Positions 8,571 to 17,680 of a DNA stretch of 32,526 nucleotides are shown here, piece by piece. Origin of the DNA: Rhodococcus sp. (in: high G+C Gram-positive bacteria) (GTDB lineage: Bacteria; Actinomycetota; Actinomycetes; Mycobacteriales; Mycobacteriaceae). A program made the translations under genes and the position numbers. Every line of letters begins with the position of its first letter. The stretch's first letter is position 1. The stretch is taken from contig JAAYXN010000059.1 of assembly GCA_012515885.1 (NCBI GenBank), positions 1-32,526 of the forward strand. Reading direction: 5' to 3'. Under the pieces are notes generated by a model, which saw nothing but the letters and a program-made list of their open reading frames with translations, was not told the DNA's origin and did no database searches.

Positions 8571-9581
8571 TTACCCGGATTGCCGGGCTGCACGCAGTTC
8601 ACGTGGCAGCGCGAAAACGAGTGTTTCGTTGGCGGTCGTCACGGACTGCACGTCAGCGAAGCCGTGTTCTGCGAGCAGATCGACCACTCCGCGCACCAGA
8701 ATCTCCGGCACAGATGCGCCAGAGGTGATACCGACGGTGCGGACGCCGTCGAGCCAGGCCAGGTCTACTTCACGCGCGTAGTCGACCAGGTAGGAGGCTT
8801 TCGCTCCAGCACCAAGTGCCACCTCGACCAGACGGACCGAGTTTGAGGAGTTGCGCGATCCCACCACGATCACCAGGTCACACTCGGGTGCCATCGCCTT
8901 GACCGCTACCTGACGGTTTTGGGTGGCGTAGCAAATGTCGTCGCTCGGCGGATCCTGCAGGCCGGGGAATCGTTCACGCAGGCGAGCAACCGTCTGCATC
9001 GTTTCGTCGACGCTCAGAGTGGTTTGGGACAGCCAGATGACCTTGGACTCGTCGCGCACGGTGACGTTATCCACTGCGTTGGGGCCATCAACGAGTTGCA
9101 CGTGGTCGGGGGCTTCTCCGGCGGTGCCCTCGACCTCTTCGTGCCCTTCGTGGCCGATGAGCAAAATGTCGTAGTCGTCGCGGGCGAAACGTTTCGCTTC
9201 CTGGTGCACCTTGGTCACGAGCGGGCAGGTGGCGTCGATGGTGTGCAGGTTGCGCTCTGCGGCGGCCTCATGCACTGCCGGCGAAACGCCGTGTGCCGAG
9301 AACACCAGCAGCGACCCTTCTGGCACCTCGTCGGTCTCGTCTACGAAGATAACGCCCTGGTCGGTGAGTGTTTCCACGACGTGGCGGTTGTGCACGATCT
9401 CCTTGCGGACATAGATCGGTGCACCGTGCTTCTCCAGTGCTTTTTCGACCGTTTCGACCGCACGATCGACGCCTGCGCAGTAGCCGCGCGGCTCTGCGAG
9501 CAGCACTCGCTTGGCCCCGGTGTGGGGACCGGTGCCTGCGGATCGGGTGATGCCGAGGTTGAGGGGTACAGCCGAAGTCAT
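8571..9581 (-). CDS. ispH: 4-hydroxy-3-methylbut-2-enyl diphosphate reductase IspH
   Basis: Iron-sulfur enzyme of the last MEP-pathway step, converting HMBPP to IPP and DMAPP for isoprenoid and polyprenyl-phosphate synthesis. It has 336 residues from the chosen ATG. The three cluster cysteines are visible: Cys35 in [13 protein letters not shown], Cys119 in [11 protein letters not shown] and Cys217 in [10 protein letters not shown]. The FSAHGVSP block (His97) and the [11 protein letters not shown] block (His144 and His147) match the family. The frame extends 14 codons further upstream to 9623 but those residues are not family-like. A GGGAGG lies only one base before the ATG, too close to serve as Shine-Dalgarno, while TACCCT ends 7 bases before the ATG, so a leaderless transcript is likelier. 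It is divergent from the lipid-droplet protein gene, as I recall for lytB2 and Rv1109c. Confidence 0.97.
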   Translation of the reverse strand: MTSAVPLNLGITRSAGTGPHTGAKRVLLAEPRGYCAGVDRAVETVEKALEKHGAPIYVRKEIVHNRHVVETLTDQGVIFVDETDEVPEGSLLVFSAHGVSPAVHEAAAERNLHTIDATCPLVTKVHQEAKRFARDDYDILLIGHEGHEEVEGTAGEAPDHVQLVDGPNAVDNVTVRDESKVIWLSQTTLSVDETMQTVARLRERFPGLQDPPSDDICYATQNRQVAVKAMAPECDLVIVVGSRNSSNSVRLVEVALGAGAKASYLVDYAREVDLAWLDGVRTVGITSGASVPEILVRGVVDLLAEHGFADVQSVTTANETLVFALPRELRAARQSG

Positions 9582-9588
9582 GCCTCCC

Positions 9589-9594
9589 AGGGTA
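9589..9594 (-). promoter_or_regulatory. Putative -10 box of ispH (leaderless)
   Basis: TACCCT on the minus strand fits TAnnnT and ends exactly 7 bases before the ispH ATG, the same geometry as at sbcD. The intervening bases GGGAGGC resemble a Shine-Dalgarno but are too near the ATG to function as one. Confidence 0.45.
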
Positions 9595-9669
9595 CGGGCC
9601 GATGCACGACCTTGACAGCGCACGGGGAGTCAACTACCGAAATACCGATCTATCAGGCAGGCTATCGGC

Positions 9670-10332
9670 ATGATCCGACCACCTTTCGCGGCCCGAGTTG
9701 CGGCCGGTATTGCCGTTACCGCGGTAGAGGGCGCTATTAAGCTGCCTGGCGCTGCGGCCACCATGCCGATGACCGCTGTGAGTCAGGTTCTTCAAACCAC
9801 GATGCGTGTCCAGCAAACGATGACTGCGCTCGCGATTAAGGGCGATCAGGCGTTTGAACTCCTGCATTGGACGCAGGAGCCGGAGCAGCCCGAGTGGGCG
9901 GTATTTGACGAGGACACCCCGGCAGCGGCGTCGACGGCGACTCCGGCCACGTCCCGCGAGCATAAGAGCCGCACGGCGCCCAAGGCTGCGGCCACGAAGG
10001 CGTCGACAAACGGCTCTGACGTCGCGACTGCCTCGCTGAACTCCGATGGCTCCGATAAGGCACCCGGTCATTTCGCCCTGTACTCGCTGAATCCTGATGA
10101 GACCCCCGTCATTGCTGACGAGGTCACAGAGACTGTCGCCCCCGCGGAGATCCCCGAGATCGTCACCTACCTCGACTACGAGTCCCTCACTCTTGCGCAG
10201 TTGCGGGCCCGGCTCAAGAACCTGTCGGTCGAAGAGCTGACGACTCTGCTGGAGTTTGAAGACGCGACCTTGGCGCGGGCACCGTTCCAGACGATGATCG
10301 CGAACCGGATCACCACCGCCAAAGCCAAGTGA
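9670..10332 (+). CDS. Lipid droplet-associated protein (Rv1109c-like)
   Basis: Protein of 220 residues. The N-terminal part (about 1-80) is an Ala/Val/Thr-rich amphipathic region containing LPMTAVSQ-type and QAFELLHW-type blocks conserved in the Mycobacteriales family annotated as lipid droplet-associated protein. A low-complexity Ala/Thr/Ser linker (about 85-125) follows. A C-terminal helical domain (about 165-220) has repeated [27 protein letters not shown] spacing, resembling small nucleic-acid or helical-hairpin domains. The role in this organism is unknown; the name rests on family resemblance and on its position between ispH and xseA. Only a weak ribosome binding site (AGG about 9 bases upstream) is seen. 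Its TGA overlaps the xseA GTG by four bases (GTGA), so translation is probably coupled. Confidence 0.7.
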   Translation: MIRPPFAARVAAGIAVTAVEGAIKLPGAAATMPMTAVSQVLQTTMRVQQTMTALAIKGDQAFELLHWTQEPEQPEWAVFDEDTPAAASTATPATSREHKSRTAPKAAATKASTNGSDVATASLNSDGSDKAPGHFALYSLNPDETPVIADEVTETVAPAEIPEIVTYLDYESLTLAQLRARLKNLSVEELTTLLEFEDATLARAPFQTMIANRITTAKAK

Positions 10333-11594
10333 GTTCACCCGCTTCGAGTTCGCCAAACCCCAATTCGCCAAATCCCAACTCGGCGGAGAATCCGTGGCCG
10401 GTTCGCTCGGTGTCGGTGAAGGTCGCGGAGTGGATTGATCGGCTTGGCAGCATTTGGGTCGAGGGGCAGATCACTCAGATCAATTCCCGACCTGGCACGC
10501 GGACCGCGTTCCTTGTCATTCGTGACCCTTCAGCTGACATGTCGCTGTCGGTGACGTGTTCGCCGCAGCTTCTGCAGAGTCTGCCCGTTCCGTTGACCGA
10601 GGGCAGCCGCGTCGTCATGTTCGGCAAGCTCTCGTTCTATTCTGGCCGGGGCTCTATTTCGTTGCGAGTGACCGATATTCGCCCTGTCGGTATTGGTGAG
10701 CTTCTGGCCCGCATCGAGCGGTTGCGCGCGCTACTGGCCGCCGAGGGGCTTTTCGACGTCCGCCTCAAACGTCCAGTCCCGTTCCTGCCGAAGACAATTG
10801 GACTCATTACTGGTCGCGCCAGCGCAGCCGAACGTGATGTTGTGTCGGTCGCTCAGCGTCGTTGGCCCGCAGTCCATTTCGAGATTCGAAATACGGCGGT
10901 GCAGGGTCCGACCGCCGTCGCACAGATCGTTGAAGCGCTACGCGATCTCGATAAGAACCCCGATGTCGACGTGATCGTTCTGGCTCGCGGAGGCGGCAGC
11001 GTCGAAGACCTGCTGCCTTTTTCTGACGAGACGCTGTGCCGTGCGATTTCCGCATGCACCACTCCCGTAGTGAGCGCGATCGGCCACGAACCCGATAGTC
11101 CGCTTACCGACCATGTCGCGGATGTGCGGGCAGCGACCCCCACTGACGCCGCGAAACTTGTCGTGCCTGATGCCGCCGCGGAACAGGCCCGCGTCGACGA
11201 TCTGCGTGCCCGCGCGACAGCTGCGCTCCGCAATTGGGTGCAGCGCGAATCGCGCCAGCTTGACCAATTGCGGAGCCGCCCCGTCCTGGCTGATCCGTTG
11301 CAGGGGCTCACACACCGCACCCAAGAAGTGGAGCGCCTTCGGGAGCAGGGGCGCCGCGCCATCACCCGCACCATCGAATCCCACACCAACGCGGCCACCC
11401 ATCTGCGTGCCCGCCTAACCACGCTCGGTCCCGCGGCGACGCTGGCGCGTGGTTATGCCGTCGTGCAACGCATCGTTCCCGACGGCGACCCCGAGGTGGT
11501 GCGTTCGATCGACGAGGCACCCATGGGTACGCAGGTACGGATTCGAGTCGCTGACGGCGCGATGCGCGCCGCAGTCATCGGAAAGGACACGTAG
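10329..11594 (+). CDS. xseA: Exodeoxyribonuclease VII large subunit
   Basis: Catalytic subunit of exonuclease VII, which degrades single-stranded DNA from both ends into oligonucleotides; 421 residues. The N-terminal OB fold (about 22-120) carries the family block [24 protein letters not shown]. The catalytic domain includes [19 protein letters not shown] (about 153-172), the [20 protein letters not shown] active-site block (about 217-238) and [27 protein letters not shown] (about 250-275). The long C-terminal coiled coil binds XseB copies, and the end has the LARGYAVVQ motif. The first 20 residues are a Ser/Pro/Asn-rich extension with a 15-base DNA repeat. The start is GTG, overlapping the upstream stop by four bases; xseB follows after six bases. 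Confidence 0.96.
   Translation: MSSPASSSPNPNSPNPNSAENPWPVRSVSVKVAEWIDRLGSIWVEGQITQINSRPGTRTAFLVIRDPSADMSLSVTCSPQLLQSLPVPLTEGSRVVMFGKLSFYSGRGSISLRVTDIRPVGIGELLARIERLRALLAAEGLFDVRLKRPVPFLPKTIGLITGRASAAERDVVSVAQRRWPAVHFEIRNTAVQGPTAVAQIVEALRDLDKNPDVDVIVLARGGGSVEDLLPFSDETLCRAISACTTPVVSAIGHEPDSPLTDHVADVRAATPTDAAKLVVPDAAAEQARVDDLRARATAALRNWVQRESRQLDQLRSRPVLADPLQGLTHRTQEVERLREQGRRAITRTIESHTNAATHLRARLTTLGPAATLARGYAVVQRIVPDGDPEVVRSIDEAPMGTQVRIRVADGAMRAAVIGKDT
10349..10378 (+). repeat. 15-base tandem repeat in the xseA leader
   Basis: Two adjacent copies (ttcgccaaaccccaa and ttcgccaaatcccaa, 14 of 15 identical) encode the S-P-N-P-N repeats of the non-conserved XseA N-terminal extension. Because the unit is 15 bases, copy changes would stay in frame. 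Confidence 0.8.
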
Positions 11595-11600
11595 GAGCCA

Positions 11601-11831
11601 ATGTCTACTGAGGAAACCCCGGTCGCGCAGCTTGGCTATGAAGCCGCCCGTGATGAGCTGGTCGAGGTCGTCCGCATCCTGGAGCAGGGCGGACTCGACC
11701 TTGATGCGTCGCTGGCACTGTGGGAGCGCGGTGAGGCGCTAGCCAATCGCTGCGAAGAGCACCTGGCCGGGGCGCGTAAACGCGTCGAAGACGCTATTGC
11801 CCGGTCCGAGGTAGCGGGCGACGCGGAGTAG
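11601..11831 (+). CDS. xseB: Exodeoxyribonuclease VII small subunit
   Basis: Small helical-hairpin subunit, 76 residues, the usual size. It packs along the XseA coiled coil and restrains its activity. The family blocks [37 protein letters not shown] and [15 protein letters not shown] are present. The ATG has a good AGGAG Shine-Dalgarno that overlaps the xseA stop codon, so the two are cotranslated from one message. It converges on the DUF4245 gene with about 33 bases between stops, which contain only a short GGCTA-T-TAGCC palindrome. Confidence 0.96.
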   Translation: MSTEETPVAQLGYEAARDELVEVVRILEQGGLDLDASLALWERGEALANRCEEHLAGARKRVEDAIARSEVAGDAE

Positions 11832-11864
11832 AACCCGCTAGTCGGCTATTAGCCCACAATTCAC

Positions 11865-12431
11865 TTAGCCCAGGACGGGAGCTTCAGCGACAGCGGTAGC
11901 CAACGTCGCGAAGGATTCTTCGTCAGCGCTGCCAGTGAGCAGGAGCCGCACGCCTTCGAAGTCGGCGATCCAGATTGGTTCGACGCCCTCGCCGCCGTAC
12001 ACCACCCAGTTGTGTCCGGCGACATCCTCGACGCCGGTGGCGGTGCGCAGCCCGCCCGCAACATAGGAGACCAGAGACATCTCGTTAGCACTGCTCTGCG
12101 TGAATTGGATGTAGCGGCCGGGTGGGGTGATGAACCCGACGGTGCTGGTCTCTCCCCCGTTGTCGCCGGTCACCACGCTGCGGCTACCTGAATTCGGGGT
12201 CCATCCTTCAGGGATAACGGGCTGGCGAACCGGGAAATCCAGGTCCTGCGAGTCGTAGCGCAGTGCCGATTCCAGGTCGAAGCTGGGGATCGGACCGGTT
12301 GTGGGGCCACCGGGGCTGAACTGGCATTGGCTAGCGACACCGGCGAGCAGCACACACATCAGCGCAAGCGGAATCAGCGACCAAAACATGTCTCGGTTGC
12401 TCTGCAGAATGCGGGGTTTCTGGTAGGCCAC
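11865..12431 (-). CDS. DUF4245 domain membrane-anchored protein
   Basis: Protein of 188 residues from GTG at 12429-12431 (reads M-A-Y-Q-K-P-R-I-L-Q-S-N-R-D-M). A single hydrophobic segment (about 16-35, WSLIPLALMCVLLAGVASQ) anchors an extracytoplasmic domain with VPEGW-like, GFITPPGRYIQFTQS and WVVYGGEGVEPIWI blocks, characteristic of DUF4245 in Mycobacteriales; function unknown. The Cys after the hydrophobic segment (ASQC) is not a clean lipobox. The open frame runs on to 13157, but that part is antisense to glpX and is rejected. A GATACT -10-like element ends 7 bases before the GTG, perhaps another leaderless gene. The DUF4245-glpX divergent pair matches Rv1100 and Rv1099c as I recall them. 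Confidence 0.85.
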   Translation of the reverse strand: MAYQKPRILQSNRDMFWSLIPLALMCVLLAGVASQCQFSPGGPTTGPIPSFDLESALRYDSQDLDFPVRQPVIPEGWTPNSGSRSVVTGDNGGETSTVGFITPPGRYIQFTQSSANEMSLVSYVAGGLRTATGVEDVAGHNWVVYGGEGVEPIWIADFEGVRLLLTGSADEESFATLATAVAEAPVLG

Positions 12432-12617
12432 GGGTATCAGTATCCAGTGTCGACGGTGGAGGTGGCGGGCCGGGCGGTCTTGACGTGATCTCCGCCGCAC
12501 AGCGAGACCCCCACCACAGGCGCGAGACCCACAGTCCCGTGACGCAGCGCTTTCTGAAAGAATCGGCGCGAACCTACCCCGACCGGCCGGTCGGCCAACC
12601 AGCAGGAGGCACAGTCT

Positions 12618-13658
12618 ATGACTGCCAGCAACACGTCGAGTCGCCGCGAAGCCCCGGATCGTAACCTGGCCTTGGAGCTGGTGCGGGTGACCGAGGCTGG
12701 CGCTCTTGCTGCTGGCCGCTGGGTGGGTCGCGGAGATAAAGAGGGCGGCGACGGCGCTGCTGTTGACGCGATGCGTGAGCTGGTTTCCAGCGTGTCGATG
12801 AACGGCATCGTCGTGATCGGTGAGGGCGAGAAGGACGAAGCCCCGATGCTCTACAACGGCGAAGAGGTCGGCAATGGCGATGGCCCTGCCTGCGACTTCG
12901 CGGTTGACCCGGTGGACGGCACCACGTTGATGTCCAAGGGTATGCCGAACGCGATTTCTGTCCTCGCGGTCGCTGAGCGCGGCGCCATGTTTGATCCGTC
13001 GGCCGTGTTCTACATGGAAAAGATTGCTGTCGGTCCTGAGGCTGCGGATGTCATCGACATTTCCGCTCCGGTTGGTGAGAACGTCAAGCGTGTCGCGAAG
13101 GCCCGCAAGGCGTCGGTCTCGGACGTGACCGTGTGCATCCTCGATCGCCCACGCCACGCCGAACTGATCCAGCAGGTCCGCGACACCGGCGCGCGTATCC
13201 GTCTGATCTCTGACGGCGACGTCGCTGCCGCGATCGCTGCCGCCCGCCCCGAGTCGGGCACCGACATGCTTCTCGGTATCGGCGGCACCCCTGAGGGCAT
13301 CATTGCGGCCGCCGCTATGCGCTGCATGGGCGGTGCGCTGCAGGGCAGGCTCGCCCCCAAGGACGACGAAGAGCGCCAGAAGGCCATCGACGCTGGCTAC
13401 GACCTGGACCAGGTGCTGCGCACCGAGGACTTGGTGTCCGGCGAGAACGTGTTCTTCTGCGCTACCGGTGTCACCGACGGTGATCTGCTGCGCGGCGTCC
13501 GCTACTACGGTGGCGGCGCGTCAACGCAGTCCATCGTGATGCGCAGCAAGTCCGGCACGGTCCGCATGATCGACGCCTACCACCGCCTTGAGAAGCTGCG
13601 CGAATACTCGGCTGTCGATTTCGACGGCGTTGACGGAGCTGTTCCGCCCACGTTCTGA
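12618..13658 (+). CDS. glpX: Class II fructose-1,6-bisphosphatase GlpX
   Basis: Gluconeogenic phosphatase converting fructose 1,6-bisphosphate to fructose 6-phosphate, metal-dependent; 346 residues, normal length. Conserved blocks: [17 protein letters not shown] (about 38-53), [13 protein letters not shown] (66-78, metal and phosphate site), DPVDGTT (97-103, metal-binding), LDRPRH (about 175) and [20 protein letters not shown] (about 220-240, sugar-binding). The ATG is preceded by GGAGG at 9 bases. In actinobacteria GlpX is the main FBPase. It is divergent from the DUF4245 gene and ends in a strong intrinsic terminator, so it is transcribed separately from fumC. Confidence 0.97.
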   Translation: MTASNTSSRREAPDRNLALELVRVTEAGALAAGRWVGRGDKEGGDGAAVDAMRELVSSVSMNGIVVIGEGEKDEAPMLYNGEEVGNGDGPACDFAVDPVDGTTLMSKGMPNAISVLAVAERGAMFDPSAVFYMEKIAVGPEAADVIDISAPVGENVKRVAKARKASVSDVTVCILDRPRHAELIQQVRDTGARIRLISDGDVAAAIAAARPESGTDMLLGIGGTPEGIIAAAAMRCMGGALQGRLAPKDDEERQKAIDAGYDLDQVLRTEDLVSGENVFFCATGVTDGDLLRGVRYYGGGASTQSIVMRSKSGTVRMIDAYHRLEKLREYSAVDFDGVDGAVPPTF

Positions 13659-13691
13659 TCGGCGCTAGTTACGTCCACATCAGCAGAAGGT

Positions 13692-13728
13692 GCCTTGTCG
13701 TCGCAGAAAGCGATGGCAGGGCCTTTTT
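13692..13728 (+). terminator. Intrinsic terminator of glpX
   Basis: A 13-pair stem (13692-13704 with 13710-13722, ten Watson-Crick and three G-T pairs), an AGAAA loop, then C and five Ts. It sits 34 bases after the glpX stop and is the clearest rho-independent terminator in the window. Confidence 0.9.
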
Positions 13729-13815
13729 GCTATCAGGTGCACACGAAGTTCAACCGGAGTGTGTGTCTGATCGAGCCTGCTGCCGAAATCACCTCTAAGT
13801 GGCAGGGTTCGATGC

Positions 13816-15225
13816 ATGACTTCAGATCAAGAGCAGTTCCGGATCGAGCACGACACCATGGGCGAGGTTCGCGTCCCCAGCGACGCACTCTGGCGGGCGC
13901 AGACGCAACGCGCCGTTGAGAACTTCCCCATTAGTGGTCGTGGTCTTGAGCGCGCACAGATCCGCGCGCTCGGCCTCCTCAAGGCCGCCTGCGCCCAGGT
14001 CAATAAGGATCTGGGTTTGCTTGATGCGACCAAGGCTGACGCAATCGTGGCGGCGGCGATGGAAATCGCGGACGGCCTGCACGACGACCAGTTCCCCATC
14101 GACGTGTTCCAGACCGGGTCAGGCACCAGCTCGAACATGAACACCAACGAGGTGATTGCTTCGGTCGCTGCCCGAGCGGGAGTGACGGTGCACCCCAATG
14201 ACGATGTGAACATGTCGCAGTCCTCGAACGACACATTCCCGACGGCGACGCACGTGGCTGCCACCGAGTCTGCGGTTAAGGAACTCCTGCCCGCGATCGA
14301 TCACCTGCGTCTTGCCTTGAACGACAAAGCTGCGCAGTGGAAGACCGTCGTCAAGTCGGGACGTACGCACCTGATGGACGCCGTCCCCGTGACGTTGGGC
14401 CAGGAGTTCAGCGGATACGCCCGTCAAATGGAGGCGGGAATGGAGCGGATCACCGCTGCCCTGCCTCGCGTCGGCGAATTGCCGATCGGTGGCACCGCCG
14501 TCGGGACCGGCCTTAACGCTCCCGCTGGGTTTGGGCCCAAGGTTGTGGACCGGTTGGTAGAGCTGACCGGCCTCGATTCGCTCAGCCCCGCGCGCGACAG
14601 TTTTGAAGCTCAGGCTGCACGCGACGGACTGGTGGAGCTGTCGGGAGTGTTGCGCACGATCGCCGTCTCGCTGACCAAGATCGCGAACGACATCCGGTGG
14701 ATGGGTTCTGGCCCGCTGACCGGCCTCGGCGAGATCCTTCTTCCGGACCTGCAACCAGGCAGTTCGATCATGCCGGGCAAGGTCAACCCGGTGCTGCCGG
14801 AGTCGGTCACACAGGTGGCAGCGCAGGTTGTTGGCAACGATGCGGCAGTCGCTTGGGCAGGCGCTGGTGGGCATTTTGAGCTAAACGTCTATATTCCGGT
14901 GATGGCACGCAACGTGCTTGAGTCCTTGACGCTGCTGGCGAATGTTTCGCGATTGTTTGCTGACCGCTGTGTTGAGGGTTTGGTGGCCAATGAGGATCGG
15001 TTGCGTACCCTCGCAGAATCGTCGCCGTCGATTGTGACGCCGTTGAATTCACTCATTGGCTACGAAAAGGCCGCTGAAGTCGCGAAGACTGCGTTAAAAG
15101 AAAAGAAGACTATCCGGCAAACCGTGATCGATATGGGTCTTGTCGGCGACAACCTGAGCATCGAGGAGCTCGATAAGCGACTCGATGTTCTCGCCATGAC
15201 GGGCGTCGATGCCTCTGACTCATGA
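13816..15225 (+). CDS. fumC: Class II fumarate hydratase FumC
   Basis: TCA-cycle enzyme that interconverts fumarate and malate without an iron-sulfur cluster; 469 residues. Family blocks: [14 protein letters not shown] (100-113), [17 protein letters not shown] (132-148, with substrate-site residues), [10 protein letters not shown] (182-191, containing the base-relay His185) and the superfamily signature [11 protein letters not shown] (315-325) in the mobile loop. The ATG yields [21 protein letters not shown], a normal N-terminus; the Shine-Dalgarno is weak (CAGGG about 10 bases upstream). It is preceded by the glpX terminator and therefore needs its own promoter in the 85 bases between. glpX-fum adjacency is conserved in Mycobacteriales. 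Confidence 0.97.
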   Translation: MTSDQEQFRIEHDTMGEVRVPSDALWRAQTQRAVENFPISGRGLERAQIRALGLLKAACAQVNKDLGLLDATKADAIVAAAMEIADGLHDDQFPIDVFQTGSGTSSNMNTNEVIASVAARAGVTVHPNDDVNMSQSSNDTFPTATHVAATESAVKELLPAIDHLRLALNDKAAQWKTVVKSGRTHLMDAVPVTLGQEFSGYARQMEAGMERITAALPRVGELPIGGTAVGTGLNAPAGFGPKVVDRLVELTGLDSLSPARDSFEAQAARDGLVELSGVLRTIAVSLTKIANDIRWMGSGPLTGLGEILLPDLQPGSSIMPGKVNPVLPESVTQVAAQVVGNDAAVAWAGAGGHFELNVYIPVMARNVLESLTLLANVSRLFADRCVEGLVANEDRLRTLAESSPSIVTPLNSLIGYEKAAEVAKTALKEKKTIRQTVIDMGLVGDNLSIEELDKRLDVLAMTGVDASDS

Positions 15226-15262
15226 GTCGCATCGGGTGAGTACGCCCTAGAGAGAAAGTTGG

Positions 15263-16498
15263 GTGACGGTAGGCATGAGTAGTGTCGCGCCGCGCATCGT
15301 GCGGGTGTCCCCGCTCGACGCCCTCCACACTGGAACACGGTCCTTTGCGGTATTCGGACCGATTGAACCGGTCAGTCGCGACGATATTTATCGACGCCTT
15401 CACCAATTGACGGCGATGGGGCCGACGACACGTGTCGGCCTCATCCCCACCCCCGGGACGACGCAGTGGCAGTACGAGCCGTCGCTGGACAGCGTGATTG
15501 TTGAGGAAGTTCCAGAGCCCGCGAACGCTGCGGAACTGCACGCGGCGCTTCTTGCTTCGCGGTCAACAGCACCGATGCGGATTGTGTCGGCAGGCAAGTA
15601 TCTCGCCACTGAATACGACCACGGCTTCGGTGAGATCGCGTTTGCCCGGTCGCTCCATGAGGTGCTTGCTCTGGGACTTGAGCGGGCTCAGACAACACTT
15701 CCTAGCAGTCGCCTTCGCCCACCACTCAGCGCTCTTGGACTGGTACTCGGCCGACACCCACTGCGCGCTGCGGCGCTGCTGCGTGGACAGGAATCTGCGG
15801 AGGAACCCGGTACGGACGAAGAACTCACCGAGCCGAATGCCGTCGACGTCGATTGGACGCCGTCCACCGCGATGCTCACGTTCACGATGCCGCGCGAGAC
15901 TGTGCAGGCTGTGCGTGACTATCGAGATCAGGCGATGCCGGGGGTCTCGCTCTTTTCACTGCTGACTGCGGCGACCTATCGGATGCTTGCCCGCGAACTC
16001 CAGGCGCAGAGCGCGGTCGCGATCCCCTTCGACTGCCGCCGCTTTCTCCCCAGCCGAATGTTGGTGTGGGGCAATTTCGTGGCGGGCCTTGAGTTCGAAT
16101 TGCCGGCCGATATTTCCGCTGCCAGCCTGCAAGAACGCCTCGCCCAAGCCGCGAGAAACGGTCGCCCGGCAGCCAATGTTCTGGTCAGCGCAGCTAAAGC
16201 ACACGTCGCACTACGGCGGGGTGGACTGCCGCCGATTCCGACGCAGGTCTCGTCCACGCCTCGGCCTCGCGTGTTGTTCTCCTCGATGGGGACGACACCG
16301 CGCAGCGACAACGATCCCTTGGCACTGAAGGAATATGTCGCTAATAGCGATCCGGGTGGTCCCGAGTCGCTCACGGTGTGTTCAGCGAATGTTGGGGGCA
16401 GTGTGCAGACAACGGTGTCTTTTCATTCCAACGTGTTCGACATCGCGACCGTCAGGGATATTTTCCAGCGGCTATATGCAGATCCGCTTAACCACTAG
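15263..16498 (+). CDS. Stand-alone condensation-fold (PapA-like) acyltransferase
   Basis: Protein of 411 residues resembling the CoA-dependent acyltransferase / NRPS condensation superfamily, close in size to PapA-type acyltransferases. It has two lobes. The first carries the active-site motif as DHGFGEI, where the second histidine (His120) of HHxxxDG is kept but the first is Asp and the D-G is E-I. The second lobe has IPFDCRRFLP and WGNFVAGLEFELP (about 255-280), the usual core of the family. No carrier or adenylation domain is attached. The substrate is unknown; possibilities are acylation of a siderophore, of a sugar lipid, or release of the NRPS product in trans. GTG at 15263 follows an AGAGAGAAAG stretch; ATG at 15275 (MSSVAPRIV) is equally possible. 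It lies just upstream of an iron box but is not downstream of it. Confidence 0.65.
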   Translation: MTVGMSSVAPRIVRVSPLDALHTGTRSFAVFGPIEPVSRDDIYRRLHQLTAMGPTTRVGLIPTPGTTQWQYEPSLDSVIVEEVPEPANAAELHAALLASRSTAPMRIVSAGKYLATEYDHGFGEIAFARSLHEVLALGLERAQTTLPSSRLRPPLSALGLVLGRHPLRAAALLRGQESAEEPGTDEELTEPNAVDVDWTPSTAMLTFTMPRETVQAVRDYRDQAMPGVSLFSLLTAATYRMLARELQAQSAVAIPFDCRRFLPSRMLVWGNFVAGLEFELPADISAASLQERLAQAARNGRPAANVLVSAAKAHVALRRGGLPPIPTQVSSTPRPRVLFSSMGTTPRSDNDPLALKEYVANSDPGGPESLTVCSANVGGSVQTTVSFHSNVFDIATVRDIFQRLYADPLNH

Positions 16499-16545
16499 CA
16501 CCGTCAGAGTGACCGACCTGACTGTAAAACTCCAACGAACGTCAG

Positions 16546-16564
16546 TTAGCATAGGTGAGCCTAA
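16546..16564. promoter_or_regulatory. IdeR/DtxR iron box
   Basis: TTAGCATAGGTGAGCCTAA matches the IdeR/DtxR consensus TTAGGTTAGSCTAACCTAA at 14 of 19 positions, with both outer half-sites (TTAG and CCTAA) intact. GCATAGG recurs 16 bases on (16565-16571), giving a second overlapping palindrome GCCTA-AGCA-TAGGC at 16559-16572, as if two dimers could bind. The nearest start in the rightward direction is the truncated glycosyltransferase at 16630; the leftward side is the 3' end of the acyltransferase gene. Iron-loaded IdeR would repress rightward transcription. Confidence 0.7.
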
Positions 16565-16629
16565 GCATAGGCACGCCTTTCCTACTCCAGGTTGAGGCCA
16601 GCCGTCCCCCCGGAACGTCGGAGTTCGAC

Positions 16630-17057
16630 TTGACCTCGAATCACGCCAACGATCGCCTTGCTGTGGTCATCTGCTGCTACACATCTGACCGTCTCCCCAC
16701 CCTCACCCAGGGCATCGACGCTGCACGGTCACAGCTCGCTAGCGGCGATGAGCTGATCGTCGTCGTTGATCACAACGACGACCTCCTTGCTCAACTCACC
16801 GCTCAGCTACCGGCGAGCGACCGCGTCATCGCGAACACGCACACCCGCGGTCTGTCCGGTGCGCGCAACAGTGGCGCCGACGCGGCGTCCGCCGAGGTCC
16901 TCGTGTACCTCGACGACGACGCCGTGCTGCGTGACGGTTCGCTTGATGCCATTCGTGCCGCATTTGCTCGCCCCACCACCGTTGCTATTGGCGGCGCCGT
17001 GCATCCGCGCTGGGAAACCCACTTCGCTCCGTCGTGGTTCCCGGAAGAGTTCGGGCT
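16630..17057 (+). pseudogene. Truncated GT2 glycosyltransferase, 5' half
   Basis: The N-terminal half of a family-2 glycosyltransferase: DRLAVVICCYTSDR, the GDELIVVVDHNDD block, NTHTRGLSGARNSGADAAS and the DXD-type YLDDDA metal/nucleotide-sugar motif, then PRWETHFAPSWFPEEF. Homology stops abruptly after the Phe codon at 17050-17052. Beyond this the frame stays open to 17340 but is simply antisense to the opposing glycosyltransferase and encodes Arg-rich nonsense. The acceptor-binding C-terminal half is missing. Start: TTG at 16630-16632 with GGAG 6 bases before it; an in-frame GTG at 16555 lies inside the iron box and is unlikely. The upstream iron box suggests that the ancestral gene was iron-regulated. 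Confidence 0.75.
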
Positions 17058-17680
17058 TTCATCGCGAGCCGGAAGGTTGCGGCAATGTCTTCGTATTTGC
17101 GGTCTTCGTCCCACGGCCGGTCACCGAGTATGTCGCGGCGGAACAGCTTGGTGCAGGGATACGCCTTTGCGTCCCCCCGCAGAAGCAATCGCGCGAACTC
17201 TTGACCGGACAGCGAGTGCGTGGGATACGACGGTTCGTCGACACCCAACACGACGCCGTCTTCGTCGACGCGGTGGGTGCGGCACACCGCAAAGTCCGCG
17301 CCGTCGCCGTCCTCAAGCGCACCCGCCAACTTTTCAATGAACTGCGCGTCAGCAACGTCGTCGGCGTCGAGGAACCAGATGAGTTCCCCCGTCGCGGCGG
17401 CTAGTCCTGAGTTGCGTGCTGGTCCCGGTCCACGGTTAACAGGGTGCGTGACGACGTGGTACTTGATGTGGCGCTCGTCTAAGAAGGCGCACGCAATCGA
17501 GATCGACTCGTCGCCGCCGCAATCGTCGACGAGGATGATTTCGTCGACGCTTCGCGTTTGGTCCAGCACTGATTGCAACGTCGCGCTCACGTAGGGGATG
17601 CAGCGGTAGACGGGGATGATGACGCTAACGCGATTTCCGCGACCGTCGCTGCCGTGTCCTTTCTCCCTGCGGATCGTCAC
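17055..17680 (-). pseudogene. Truncated GT2 glycosyltransferase, facing the plus-strand one
   Basis: A family-2 glycosyltransferase with NRVSVIIPVYRCIPYVSATLQSVLDQ, the EIILVDDCGGDES block, NRGPGPARNSGLAAATGELIWFLDADD (DXD motif) and KYEDIAATFRLAMKAR, then abrupt loss of similarity; the frame continues to a stop at 16985 only through antisense of the plus-strand gene. The usual C-terminal 80-100 residues are absent. The start is GTG at 17678-17680, sharing GTGA with the stop of the upstream phosphatase-like gene, so it is still the last cistron of the siderophore operon. Residual activity cannot be excluded, because the nucleotide-binding GT-A core is mostly present. Confidence 0.7.

Noticed and set aside
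11832-11864. A terminator between xseB and the DUF4245 gene (GGCTA-T-TAGCC)
   Set aside because: Five pairs around a one-base loop is too small to be a convincing hairpin, although the position would suit one.
12432-13157. N-terminal extension of the DUF4245 frame to 430 residues
   Set aside because: The extension is antisense to glpX and has no homology; the family start is the GTG at 12429-12431.
15226-16629. A terminator after the acyltransferase gene (GTCAG / CTGAC arms near 16504-16522)
   Set aside because: The stem is only five pairs with a ten-base loop and no T-run.
16766-17404. A 212-codon plus-strand frame over the glycosyltransferase junction
   Set aside because: It is partly out of frame with the plus GT2 and partly antisense to the minus GT2, giving no continuous domain. 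It is a by-product of the junction.
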